This document shows positions 25,330-33,856 of a stretch of DNA of 64,000 nucleotides, in pieces. Both the position numbers and the translations under genes were made by a program. The notes below the pieces were generated by a model, which was not told the DNA's origin, did not search any database, and was given only the letters and a program-made list of their open reading frames with translations. Location of the stretch: assembly GCF_000949255.1 (NCBI RefSeq), contig NZ_JXUW01000001.1, positions 1 through 64,000 on the forward strand, written 5' to 3'. Source of the stretch: Ferrimicrobium acidiphilum DSM 19497. GTDB taxonomy: Bacteria; Actinomycetota; Acidimicrobiia; Acidimicrobiales; Acidimicrobiaceae. Position 1 is the first letter of the stretch. Each line of letters begins with the position of its first letter.

Positions 25330-26913
25330 ATGATGGATGTTGATCTCAACAGCTGGATGCTATTCCGTAATGCTGAGCAATCCTATGGCGATACGCCAAT
25401 CGTGACCCAGACCAGTGCTGACTCACAGCACCGATACACCTATGCAGAATTCGCCAACCGGGTACGAAGGCTCATCACGGTACTCGATGGGCTTGATCTA
25501 TCTGAGCACGCTCGCGTCGCCACCATGGCATGGAACAGCTTCGAACATCTGGAGTGCTACTTCGCTATTCCCTGCTCCGGGCGTGTTCTCCATACCGTCA
25601 ATGCTCGTCTAAGCTTCGACGACCTCGTGTTCATAATTAACGACGCCCAAGATGAGGCGCTCTTCGTCCCTGCAGATCTCGCCGAGACCGCTGAGAGACT
25701 CCGCGCCAAGTGCCCTAGCCTCCGTCACCTGGTAGTCTTCGGCAAGAGTCCTCGCGATGACATGCTCTCCTATGAATCCCTGATCAATGACGCAGAGCCG
25801 TTTCTCGGCGAAAGGGCGATACCAGAACGCGCCCCTTTTGGCATCTGTTACACCTCAGGCACCACCGGTCGGCCCAAGGGGGTGCTTGCTACCCACCGAT
25901 CAACCTATCTTCACGCACTCACGGTCTGCGCTGGCAACGGTCCTGCCCTCTCAGCGAGTGAATGTGTGCTACCAATCGTTCCAATGTTTCACGTCTATGC
26001 CTGGGGGCTCCCCTTTGGTGCCATTGCCTCAGGATCAAAAATCGTCTTTCCGACACCCTCATTCGATCCCAAGGTGGTTATAGAGCTGATCAATCAAGAG
26101 GGGGTGACCAAAGCTGCCGGAGTGCCGACTATTTGGATCGCAGTCCTCGATGAACTCCATCGGAGCGGCGCACGGCTCGGGGGCTTGAAGGAGCTGCTCT
26201 GCGGCGGTTCGCAGCCACCCTATGCCATGATCAAGTCCTATAGGGAGGAGTACGGAGTTGGCCTTCTACAGGCCTGGGGCATGACCGAAACATCTCCGAT
26301 TGCCACCACAACTCGCCTACCTAATGCACTGCTCGACAAGCCTATCGATGTTCAAGTCGATTACATCGCCAAAGCCGGAGTGCCGGTAACGGGAGTCTTT
26401 ACCTCACTCCTTGGTGACGACCACCAGCCAGTGCCGAACGATGGCAAAAGCATGGGCAATATCTATGTACGCGGTCCGTGGGTCCTCGACTCCTACATGG
26501 GCGGCCATGGTGCCGAGTCTTTTGAGGTTGATGGATGGTTCCGCACTGGAGACGTTGGGGTCATGTACCCTTCAGGGGTTATTGAGCTGGTCGACCGCAC
26601 CAAAGATCTGATCAAATCTGGTGGAGAGTGGATATCGTCAGTAGCGCTTGAAGGAGCGCTTATGGGACACCCTAAGGTCCTCGAGGCTGCTGTCATCGCT
26701 GTTCCCGATCCCAAATGGCAGGAGCGCCCACTTGCTACCGTCGTGCCAAAGCCGGGAGAGACAATCGAACTTGAAGAGATACACGACTATTTACTCGGGC
26801 TGGGATTCCCCAAGTGGCAGCTCCCAGATCGAGTCGAAGTCATCGACGAGGTTCCGAGGACCTCCGTTGGCAAATTTGACAAGAAGGTCCTCAGAGCACG
26901 TTTTAGTGAGTAG
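25330..26913 (+). CDS. Acyl-CoA ligase (AMP-binding, medium/long-chain type)
   Basis: A 527-residue adenylate-forming enzyme that activates a carboxylic acid to its CoA thioester via an acyl-AMP. Motifs: ICYTSGTTGRPKGVLATH (P-loop-like A3), QAWGMTETSP (A5), GWFRTGDVG (A7), DRTKDLIKSGGEWIS (A8 hinge) and the catalytic Lys in RTSVGKFDKKVL (A10). The sequence resembles AlkK-type medium-chain ligases. ATG start after GAGGGGGAAG. The acyl-ACP thioesterase follows 87 bases later, so the two may feed free fatty acids into CoA pathways. Confidence 0.88.
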   Translation: MMDVDLNSWMLFRNAEQSYGDTPIVTQTSADSQHRYTYAEFANRVRRLITVLDGLDLSEHARVATMAWNSFEHLECYFAIPCSGRVLHTVNARLSFDDLVFIINDAQDEALFVPADLAETAERLRAKCPSLRHLVVFGKSPRDDMLSYESLINDAEPFLGERAIPERAPFGICYTSGTTGRPKGVLATHRSTYLHALTVCAGNGPALSASECVLPIVPMFHVYAWGLPFGAIASGSKIVFPTPSFDPKVVIELINQEGVTKAAGVPTIWIAVLDELHRSGARLGGLKELLCGGSQPPYAMIKSYREEYGVGLLQAWGMTETSPIATTTRLPNALLDKPIDVQVDYIAKAGVPVTGVFTSLLGDDHQPVPNDGKSMGNIYVRGPWVLDSYMGGHGAESFEVDGWFRTGDVGVMYPSGVIELVDRTKDLIKSGGEWISSVALEGALMGHPKVLEAAVIAVPDPKWQERPLATVVPKPGETIELEEIHDYLLGLGFPKWQLPDRVEVIDEVPRTSVGKFDKKVLRARFSE

Positions 26914-27000
26914 AAACAGGCGTACCTTTTAATACTCTCTCGATTTGTCCACAAGCGAACCCGTCCAGCGCAACCTCTGCGCCACATTAGGGTAAAAGGG

Positions 27001-27780
27001 GTGGAATTTACTCCGGAACCCGAAGACGGTCGGATCTTCGTCAGCGAGCACTGGAATCTGCTGTCGGACTGCGATCCATTGGGCAGGTTACGCCTCGATG
27101 GACTTGCCCGGATTCTGCATAACGCCGCGACACTAGACAACGAAAGCTCACCCGCCGCTGACAAAGGGCTGTGGATCCTTCGCAGGGTCGTCACTCGTCT
27201 CGGTGCGTGGCCGCGTTATCTCGACGCCATTGAGACACGCACTTGGTGCTCTGGACTCGGAAGAGCTTGGGCTGAGCGACGTACCGACCTCTATCACAAC
27301 GGAGACCGAGTCACTAAAGCGAAAGCTCTCTGGGTCAACGTGGCCCCCGCTACTGGCTTTCCCCGCTCGCTACCAGATGGATTCCTAGAAGTGTTTGGCC
27401 CATCAGCCAACGGACGGAATGTGAAGCCACGCTTCGAGCTATCGGTCCCCAAGAGTGCGTCTTCCGCGACTGGGAGTATTCCCTTACGCTATAGCGATCT
27501 CGACATCGTCGATCATGTCAACAACGCGATCCATCTCGCGTTAGCGGAGGAGGTGCTCGCCCCCACAGTACGAGGTACGGCCTCACAGATCACCCCTTAC
27601 AACCGTGTTACCGTCGAGTTCCACGATGCTCTCCAACTACCTGAACCAGCCGACTGGCAAGTATGGCACGACTCGCGATCAACAACCCTTCGCCTTTCAC
27701 AGGCCGACGTAACCGCATCGGTTGTACTTTTGGAACAAGACAACGACGACGACAGTATCCCACATGATTTGAGGTCGTAG
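27001..27780 (+). CDS. Acyl-ACP thioesterase (FatA-like, double hotdog)
   Basis: A 259-residue protein resembling bacterial acyl-ACP thioesterases, which release fatty acids from acyl carrier protein. The first hotdog holds HWNLLSDCDPLGRLRLDGLARILHNAATLD; WILRRVVTRLGAWPRY and TRTWCSGLGRAWAERRTDLY follow as in the family; the second hotdog has the active-site-like RYSDLDIVDHVNNAIHLAL (Asp, Asn, His). GTG start, no strong ribosome-binding site. A DUF3054 gene starts 2 bases after its stop. Confidence 0.8.
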   Translation: MEFTPEPEDGRIFVSEHWNLLSDCDPLGRLRLDGLARILHNAATLDNESSPAADKGLWILRRVVTRLGAWPRYLDAIETRTWCSGLGRAWAERRTDLYHNGDRVTKAKALWVNVAPATGFPRSLPDGFLEVFGPSANGRNVKPRFELSVPKSASSATGSIPLRYSDLDIVDHVNNAIHLALAEEVLAPTVRGTASQITPYNRVTVEFHDALQLPEPADWQVWHDSRSTTLRLSQADVTASVVLLEQDNDDDSIPHDLRS

Positions 27781-27782
27781 CG

Positions 27783-28181
27783 TTGAACCAAGTAAATAGG
27801 AACCGGGCAGGAAGTCGTGCCCAGGGTGCATGGATGATCCTGCTCGATCTTTTGGCAGTCTTGATCTTCGTGTCCGTAGGCCGCGATGTACACGGCCATG
27901 TAGACAACCTGGCAGGTATCGCCTCAACCGCTTGGCCTTTTGCAACCGGAGTGGTCGTTGGTTGGTTGGTCACTCGTCACTGGCGGAGTCCACTTGGCTG
28001 GTCAGCAGTGATTGTGTGGCTAGCTACAGTTGCAGTTGGAATGACCCTGCGGGTAGTGACGAATCAAGGAATTGCAATACCCTTCATCTTCGTCTCACTT
28101 GGCTACTTTGCGCTTACCGAACTCGGCTGGAGAATTGCGGGTGTGTCGTGGCTCCGGTGGCGACGTCGCTCTCCATCGTAA
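27783..28181 (+). CDS. DUF3054 family membrane protein
   Basis: A 132-residue protein with four predicted transmembrane helices. The features of DUF3054 are visible: LLDLLAVLIFVSVGRDVHGH, STAWPFATGVVVGWLVTRHWRS split over two helices, and a C-terminal helix ending in a basic WLRWRRR tail. Function unknown; common in actinobacteria. TTG start 2 bases after the thioesterase, so the two are co-transcribed. Confidence 0.75.
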   Translation: MNQVNRNRAGSRAQGAWMILLDLLAVLIFVSVGRDVHGHVDNLAGIASTAWPFATGVVVGWLVTRHWRSPLGWSAVIVWLATVAVGMTLRVVTNQGIAIPFIFVSLGYFALTELGWRIAGVSWLRWRRRSPS

Positions 28182-28246
28182 GAGCCCCCCATTGAAGTTC
28201 CAAGTCAGCAACTAGAATGCAAGCGAAGACGCAAGGGAGAGAACCA

Positions 28247-28630
28247 ATGCAATCGCTATCAGTTGAGACTACCAAACCACTATCCGAAGCTGAGGAGATG
28301 ATCCGGACTCAACTCAGTGCCGTTGGTTTTGGCATCTTGAGCGAGATCGACCTAGGTGCCACCTTGACCGCCAAGCTCAACAAATCCGTTGGCAATATGA
28401 AAATTCTCGGCGCTTGTAACCCGCAATTCGCCTATGAGGCCTTAAGCACTGATAGATCGGTCGCACTGTTGCTCCCCTGCAACGTTGTACTTGACGAGAC
28501 AGATACAGGAACTCGCATCAGCATTCCATCCCCTGAAGTATTGATGCCCGGTCGTCCGGACATCACCGAACCAGTCACCGACCTCTTGATGACAGCACTT
28601 GGCGCCTTAGGGGACGTTATCATCGGCTGA
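28247..28630 (+). CDS. DUF302 family protein
   Basis: A 127-residue cytosolic protein of the DUF302 fold: LSEAEEMIRTQLSAVGFGIL, the NMKILGACNPQFAYEAL segment and LLLPCNVVLDETD are typical, with the Cys pair in GACNP and LPCNV. The family's role is unclear, though links to metal or redox stress have been noted. ATG 28247 is preceded by GGGAGAG and preferred over the ATG at 28217. Confidence 0.78.
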   Translation: MQSLSVETTKPLSEAEEMIRTQLSAVGFGILSEIDLGATLTAKLNKSVGNMKILGACNPQFAYEALSTDRSVALLLPCNVVLDETDTGTRISIPSPEVLMPGRPDITEPVTDLLMTALGALGDVIIG

Positions 28631-28758
28631 AGCTCCCCGGTGAAATAGTTTAATAATCGTACTCAAAGGGGCGAACTCTGCGCCGAAATCTGTTGAAGAC
28701 CCCCTGTTTCAAAATGTGTAGCTGCAACTCCAGCAGATCATCAGGGTAAGCACCTTTG

Positions 28759-28968
28759 TCAGCGAACGCGGTGTCTATGTTTCTCAAGTCTACGGAGGCC
28801 AGCCACGATCAAGAATCCTGTCCACACCGAAACAACGGTCAGCGTGACGTTTGCCCACCCGTTGCGAGGTACGAATACTCCACCAATCAGTCCGACAGGG
28901 AACATATAAACACTAGGCGCATACCAGTTGTGGTAATCAAACACCTTTTTGGCGGCGTGACGGATCAT
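28759..28968 (-). CDS. Small two-helix membrane protein
   Basis: A 69-residue reading from ATG 28968 (AAGAAGAG upstream) with two hydrophobic segments, PSVYMFPVGLIGGVFV and NVTLTVVSVWTGFLIVAGL, followed by a basic tail LRRLEKHRHRVR. I do not recognise a family. The longer frame to 29067 adds a Cys/Gly-rich leader without a start signal. It lies in the decayed region beside the tRNA, so it may be real or a leftover. Confidence 0.45.
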   Translation of the reverse strand: MIRHAAKKVFDYHNWYAPSVYMFPVGLIGGVFVPRNGWANVTLTVVSVWTGFLIVAGLRRLEKHRHRVR

Positions 28969-29114
28969 TGACTCTTCTTGACGTTTTCCGCTATTCCTAT
29001 TCCCCTCGATCTCGAAGAGGTGTGTACCATATCGTGAGTGATTTCCTGGGCACAAATTTGGGCACATGCAGACCTACGACGGTGCAGCTCCTGCAAGGCT
29101 CCTCAGCTTGCTCG

Positions 29115-29504
29115 CTAGCGGACCTTCGCTTTCATGGAAAGGCGTAAGGACCCAATGTCAACGAAGAGCATGAACGTCGAGACCACAACCCCCATCTTTG
29201 CTAGCACGGACAATCCTTGGACCCCCACGACTGACGCGAATGCAAAGGAGACACTAGCGCCTGCAACGGCTACCAACCAGAGCGGGACCGGGAAGACGCC
29301 AAAGTAAAGAGCATCGGCAGGGTCAACAAAGCAGGCATCAAGCATCGAGAAGTGACCATCCACTCTCCTCAACGCAATCAGGATGATAAGCGCGATGAAC
29401 GACACGGTACTCGCAACACCGAGTGCCTCGAGTACCGGATGGAACACAATAAACCCGATAGCCGACGAAATCAATTCAAGAACCATCAGGGGAACCAAAC
29501 GCAT
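29115..29504 (-). CDS. Hypothetical four-helix membrane protein
   Basis: A 129-residue protein with four hydrophobic stretches (for example LELISSAIGFIVFHPVLEAL and VSFIALIILIALRRV) and a short basic C-terminus. The ATG at 29504 has a strong GGAGG 8 bases upstream, which supports a real gene. I recognise no family. It is in the same direction as the small membrane protein downstream. Confidence 0.6.
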   Translation of the reverse strand: MRLVPLMVLELISSAIGFIVFHPVLEALGVASTVSFIALIILIALRRVDGHFSMLDACFVDPADALYFGVFPVPLWLVAVAGASVSFAFASVVGVQGLSVLAKMGVVVSTFMLFVDIGSLRLSMKAKVR

Positions 29505-29957
29505 ACTAACACCTCCGAATGTCTATGTCTGGGACAACCTTGAGATCCGACGAGCTTTAAGACTCCGAACTCCAGACTGGACCAGTTTCGCATCGTCGGA
29601 TGTTTAGGTTCTTTCGTCCCAACTCCCCAGGCAGGAGAGCATAACAGTTTAGGATTCACTGACAAATTTGGACTTGTTGGTCCGACTCTAGTTGTGCCGC
29701 CGGGACTTGATCGCTTGGCTTCGCTGGTGTGGCTGGCCATCAGCCCCATCTCCGTCCCCAGCGTCGCGAGATTTCCATTATGACCCTCTCGCGTCGAGGA
29801 ACTGTTTTGTTGAACACCCTCTTCGGGATAGCAGTACCGTGTGGACCTAGCTTCCCAGGGCCAGCCTCAAGCGCTGCTCGCCGATCGCTCTCTTCCCGCT
29901 TGACTCGTTCTGTCTTCCTCTTTTTTCGCCTGCTCCACATCTCTATACCACCCCTCG
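29505..29957. other. Gap without a firmly supported gene
   Basis: The only notable reading is a 66-residue, very basic frame on the minus strand at 29740-29940 (starts MWSRRKKRKTERVKREE), 17 bases after the broken secreted-protein gene. It lacks a clear ribosome-binding site and matches nothing I know. The remainder looks like non-coding or decayed sequence. Confidence 0.35.
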
Positions 29958-30527
29958 CTAGCTGTAAATTGTCTCACAGGGTTTGCCGGAGTTCGCAAAC
30001 CATGTATTGCACACCTGACTGTTGTTAGGGAAGTATTCCTCAGGCGAAAAGTCTACATAGGCCCAATCACCCGGAGCGGCATAAAAGCTACGAGAGGTTG
30101 TCTCGACCTTACCGTTGAGCCAGTAGGTCTCGAACGTCTCGGTGTAATTGGCGAAATATGCCTTTGTGTCCCACGCTTGAACGAAAAGTCCCTGACCAGT
30201 GACTGTGATGCAAACAGATTGATTGCATTCATACGCGTCTGTGGGCTGGATCTTCAACGTGCTGGGTTTTACAATCGGTATGGTTCCGTTGAGTCCTGGC
30301 ATCCCAGGATGGATACCGAATTTGGCGGCTTGTTCTATCGTCATGAAACTTCGCTCGATACCCCGCGGGTGCCGAAGCGGCGATTCTGATCCACGAGCAG
30401 CGCTAGATTGATACGATGACCCCATGATTCAATGACTAACAGTCAACCCCATGCTGGTGATTCCAAGACTGACGGCTACAATCGCCCCACCTCGAACCAT
30501 GTTCCATACTCTAATCTTCCCTCCCAT
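29958..30527 (-). pseudogene. Secreted protein gene interrupted by TGA after the signal peptide
   Basis: From ATG 30527 the frame encodes a clean signal peptide (MGGKIRVWNMVRGG, then the hydrophobic AIVAVSLGITSMGLTV), then TGA at 30431-30429, and continues in the same frame for about 155 codons to 29958. The downstream part has pairs of Cys (CNQSVC, CNTWFANSGKPC), many Tyr/Trp and no membrane segment, as in an exported protein. The downstream part alone could start at ATG 30425 but would lack a secretion signal. I do not recognise a family. A nonsense mutation is the simplest reading; readthrough or sequence error are alternatives. Confidence 0.6.
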
Positions 30528-30664
30528 ATCTGCAGTTAACGCATCTATGGTCGGCTACTAGTTCTTACTGTAGCGCATACCACCAACGATTGCAACGAGT
30601 TTTCGACAGCTACTGTTGGCATGTCATCCTTTCGGAGGACATAGGAGATGGATTCGCCAGAGGT

Positions 30665-30787
30665 TCAGCGTGTGGAGCTCTGGGATCGCGCCTCAAGCCC
30701 GCCCAGACGGGCCTCGATTGAGACGAGGGCTTGGTTGGTTAAGAGGATGACCTCTTCGAGTTTGGCAAGGAACACGGGTTTATTCAC
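30665..30787 (-). CDS. Possible 40-residue helical peptide
   Basis: A short frame from GTG 30787 encodes a mostly helical peptide (VFLAKLEEVILLTNQALVSI, then EARLGGLEARSQSSTR) with coiled-coil character. No ribosome-binding site is visible. It lies directly after the integrase remnant and may be part of the decayed element. Confidence 0.25.
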   Translation of the reverse strand: MNKPVFLAKLEEVILLTNQALVSIEARLGGLEARSQSSTR

Positions 30788-30821
30788 ACCGGTAGTTCTG
30801 TAACGTCTTGGGTGCCAATTT

Positions 30822-31035
30822 CTAAGTCTCGTAGAACCGAAGCCAATCGGCGAGCATGTGCTCGACTGCGACCGAACTGGTAGGGGGCACCAGGTTCGCC
30901 TCTTGCACCATCTGGTTTAAGATCTGCTCTGCCTGAAGTTTAGGTCCGCGCACAATGTTGCATTGTTACCGCTTCTTGCCAGTGGCTGGATCACGACCAA
31001 GGTACAATCTGAGCCCCAGACGTTGGGTTATCCTT
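30822..31035 (-). pseudogene. N-terminal remnant of a tyrosine integrase
   Basis: The minus strand reads RLGLRLYLGRDPATGKKR, TAA (30968-30966), then in the same frame QCNIVRGPKLQAEQILNQM, VQEANLVPPTSSVAVEHM and LADWLRFYET before TAG at 30824-30822. This matches the start of actinobacterial phage-type integrases: the arm-binding domain (W-LRVY-GRDPVTGRKR-QVSRTVRGTKREAE) and the beginning of the SAM-like domain. The catalytic domain is missing. It begins about 110 bases from the 3' end of tRNA-Arg, the classical position for an integrase beside its attachment site. Confidence 0.7.
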
Positions 31036-31146
31036 TGTGAGGTGTCAGACTGCCTCGCATAAAGCCATGCAGTTATTGACCTGGACTTCTGGGATAGGAT
31101 TAGATGTCACAGCTGGTTTAGACTCAGCAAGTCCTTGCTTGTCACC

Positions 31147-31222
31147 TGGCGCCCCCGGTAGGACTCGAACCTACGACCGACTGCTTAGAAGGCAGCTGCT
31201 CTATCCGCTGAGCTACAGGGGC
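31147..31222 (-). tRNA. tRNA-Arg (anticodon UCU)
   Basis: The minus strand folds as a full cloverleaf: acceptor GCCCCTG/CGGGGGC (one G-U pair), D-arm AGCTCAGCGGATAGAGC, anticodon stem around CTTCTAA giving anticodon TCT, T-arm GTAGGTTCGAGTCCTAC, discriminator G and an encoded CCA (31149-31147). It reads AGA codons. The integrase remnant next to its 3' end marks it as a likely old attachment site. Confidence 0.95.
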
Positions 31223-31342
31223 ACCCCATAAAGTGTAAAGCCAGCAACGCATTGGGCGGCAATCTAGGCCAGTTCTGGCGGCTAGATTGGTAAGAGAAGT
31301 CCTCCGCGATCAAACTCTCGCTTTCCGACGTGGAGGCAGAGG

Positions 31343-32602
31343 GTGGCTCGTATGCAACAGCGGTCGCGACTACGATCGTTTCCCCATAGCGTCTTTGGAC
31401 TCTACACCGTGGCCGGGTTCTATCGCGGTGCCCAAAACATGGCGCTCACGACACTTGCGCTGATTATCAAGGAAGATCTAGGCTACGGAGCTGGGACCAT
31501 AGGAGTGATCTCCGCGCTCTCAGGCATCGTTTTGGTGTTGGTCACCTTATTCATCAGCGCGCGACTCAAGCCAGCTCAGCTGGAACGCGCAGTCTCGATC
31601 TCGCTCATCGCCTTAGCAATCGGCTTACTGATTATTGGGATTAGCAATTCGATCTACTTGACAGCATTTGCTTCAATCCTCCTAGGCATTGGCGGAGGAT
31701 TAGGTATGCCCGGACTAGCTGGGTCAGTTCAGCTTGCGGCGGGCAAAGGCTCTGCGAATCCACAACGAATTCTTGCCATCTACACGTTAGTTTTGAGCAT
31801 CTCGCTGGCGATTGGGCCACTCCTTGAGGCCGGTCTCCTTAACGCTACCCACCAGGACGTCCGCTGGCCATTCATCGCTTTCGCCGTCCTCCCACTGCTT
31901 GCGCTTGCCATCATGTTTGCACGCCGCAGAGAGGCGCTAGCTTTAGCTGCCCGCATGGATGCCAACGGGGAGGTTGAACCGCCTCATCCACCGGCTACCG
32001 AGCGAGTGCGACTGCTTCGGACCCCAGAGGTCGTAAAGGCGATCCTCGCACAACTCATGTACGCGGTTCCATTCGCTGCCCTTACCGTCTTTGGTGCCGA
32101 GGTTGCTCGGGTTACCGATCAGGCCACTGCCGCTCAAGCTCAACTCGCCTTCACCGTTTTCTTTGTGTTTTCACTCAGCTGTCGTGGGCTCGTCGCCTGG
32201 CGATCTCCGATCTTTCACAAAGGGGTCATCTATGCAATTTCCGGTCTTTTGACGATCACGGGACTCACCTTTATAGTTGTCGGCCACTCCTTCATGCTCT
32301 TTCTCGTTGGCATGGTCATCCTCGGCATCCCGCACGGGGTTATCTTTCCTCTCGTGCTATCGGCGCTGTCTAGTTCACTGCCGGCTGATCAACTACCGCG
32401 GGCAAATTCGCTGCTCATGGGTTCAAGCAACATAGTAGGCATCATCGCTCCGTTCATCCTCGGAGTCGTCGCGGCTGCCACCTCCTATCGTTTCATGATG
32501 GGAACGGTCCTCATACCCGTGGTCCTGGTCTTCGTGATCTTCGTCGTAATAGTTGGATTGATGCGCACGCAACACCGACCGGTCACCCAATCAGCTCCCT
32601 GA
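31343..32602 (+). CDS. MFS transporter
   Basis: A 419-residue transporter with about 12 hydrophobic segments, including GVISALSGIVLVLVTLFIS, LLGIGGGLGMPGLAGSVQ and a central hydrophilic loop (residues 195-215). GTG start with GGAGG 6 bases upstream; an ATG lies three codons on. The gene precedes the box cluster in the same direction but is separated from boxR by 186 bases. Aromatic acid uptake is possible from context, but the sequence alone does not show it. Confidence 0.8.
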   Translation: MARMQQRSRLRSFPHSVFGLYTVAGFYRGAQNMALTTLALIIKEDLGYGAGTIGVISALSGIVLVLVTLFISARLKPAQLERAVSISLIALAIGLLIIGISNSIYLTAFASILLGIGGGLGMPGLAGSVQLAAGKGSANPQRILAIYTLVLSISLAIGPLLEAGLLNATHQDVRWPFIAFAVLPLLALAIMFARRREALALAARMDANGEVEPPHPPATERVRLLRTPEVVKAILAQLMYAVPFAALTVFGAEVARVTDQATAAQAQLAFTVFFVFSLSCRGLVAWRSPIFHKGVIYAISGLLTITGLTFIVVGHSFMLFLVGMVILGIPHGVIFPLVLSALSSSLPADQLPRANSLLMGSSNIVGIIAPFILGVVAAATSYRFMMGTVLIPVVLVFVIFVVIVGLMRTQHRPVTQSAP

Positions 32603-32788
32603 GGTTGCCTCCGCTAGACCACGTGGGCGATAACTCAAGCTTTGGGTACACTCCTTCACGCCTGCAATCCTCCGTAGTACTACCGAACGCACTCGGGCAG
32701 CGCAAACCCGGTTAGGTTGCGTCTACTAAGGTAGGACCCGTGCAACAGCTTTCCACGACTGCCGCCTGCGATCTCACCGAGGATAAAC

Positions 32789-33688
32789 ATGCACACTAGT
32801 CAACCTCTACCCACTGAGTACGAGCGCATCGTTGCGCAACTCTCCCGGACGCTCCGGTCTGAAAGAGCTAACAGAAGGTTATCTCGCTACGAGCTAGCCC
32901 AACGAGCCCAGCTCTCCGAGCGCTACCTTGCCCAGCTCGAGTCCGGAGTTGCTAATCCGTCGTTGACTGTCCTCACTCGTCTCGCGGAGGCCCTCAACCT
33001 CAGCCTGTTGCAGCTGCTCGATATAGCCGCGCTTGTTACCCCGACGCAGGCAGAGTACCTCATCGAACGACTACAGTCTCGCGTTGCTACTCGCCATCTT
33101 GGTATCGCCCTTGTTGGACTTCGCGGAGCGGGCAAGACAACCCTTGGTCGACTGTTAGCAGATCGGCTCGATTGGAAATTCTTTCGCCTCACCGAACTGA
33201 TCACCGAGCGCACCCAGATACCGCTCGACGAGCTCTTCTCACTCGGTGGCGACGCTGCCTTCAGGCGGCTGGAACTCGAAACTCTACAACAACTCATCGA
33301 CACTAGCGATGACCAGTTCGTTATCGAGATCGGCGGCGGACTTGTCACCAACCGGCCAGCCTACGAGCTCCTGCGTCGCCACTGGATTACCATATGGCTA
33401 TCAACATCGCCCGAGGAGCACATGGAACGAGTCATTGCCCAGGGCGATGTACGCCCAATGCATGGCAATGCCCGCGCAATGGATGAATTACGCGCCATTC
33501 TAAACGAGCGGACCCCCTTCTATGAAGCAGCCGAGCTCCACCTATCCACCTCCAACCAGCAGTTAGAAGCCTCGTTGAACGCGCTCGAACAACTAGTACG
33601 TCAACATTTGGCCGCAGACGGCCGATATCAACACCCGCCTACGTCATTCGGACGCGCGGACGGAACGGAGGAGACTCACCTCAGTTAA
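32789..33688 (+). CDS. boxR: BoxR-type benzoyl-CoA-responsive repressor
   Basis: A 299-residue regulator with two parts. Residues about 15-80 form an XRE-type helix-turn-helix (YELAQRAQLSERYLAQLESG, then NPSLTVLTRLAEALNLSLLQ). Residues from about 105 form a shikimate-kinase-like domain with the P-loop GLRGAGKTT (110-118), FFRLTELI and EIGGGLVT. This architecture is that of BoxR/BzdR, where the kinase-like domain senses benzoyl-CoA and releases repression. It stands just before the benzoate-CoA ligase operon, whose promoter region has TGCA repeats suited to such a regulator. Confidence 0.92.
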   Translation: MHTSQPLPTEYERIVAQLSRTLRSERANRRLSRYELAQRAQLSERYLAQLESGVANPSLTVLTRLAEALNLSLLQLLDIAALVTPTQAEYLIERLQSRVATRHLGIALVGLRGAGKTTLGRLLADRLDWKFFRLTELITERTQIPLDELFSLGGDAAFRRLELETLQQLIDTSDDQFVIEIGGGLVTNRPAYELLRRHWITIWLSTSPEEHMERVIAQGDVRPMHGNARAMDELRAILNERTPFYEAAELHLSTSNQQLEASLNALEQLVRQHLAADGRYQHPPTSFGRADGTEETHLS

Positions 33689-33701
33689 TGTTGACTTAAT
33701 C

Positions 33702-33758
33702 TGCACAATAATGCATGTAATGCAAGACAACCTCGAGCTCGTTTTGCAGTATAGTGCA
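33702..33758. promoter_or_regulatory. Candidate BoxR operators upstream of benzoate-CoA ligase
   Basis: TGCA occurs at 33702 and 33712 (6-base spacer), again at 33721, and at 33745 and 33755 (6-base spacer, extended to TTGCA-GTATAG-TGCAA). From memory BoxR/BzdR regulators bind TGCA half-sites. A possible -10 box TATAGT (33750-33755) lies inside the last site, so binding would block transcription of the ligase operon. Confidence 0.6.
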
Positions 33759-33856
33759 AGTGTGCCAAGTCACTCGGGAGAGTGGAAGACTGATGCTCCT
33801 GACAGGGAACCATAACTTGCCCTAAGGAAGGTGTCATCGTAAAAGGGGGATGCGAC

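Noticed and set aside
29740-29940. 66-codon very basic minus-strand frame
   Set aside because: No good ribosome-binding site and low-complexity charge pattern; kept only as a note in the gap entry.
31037-31231. 64-codon plus-strand frame
   Set aside because: It runs antisense through the tRNA-Arg gene.
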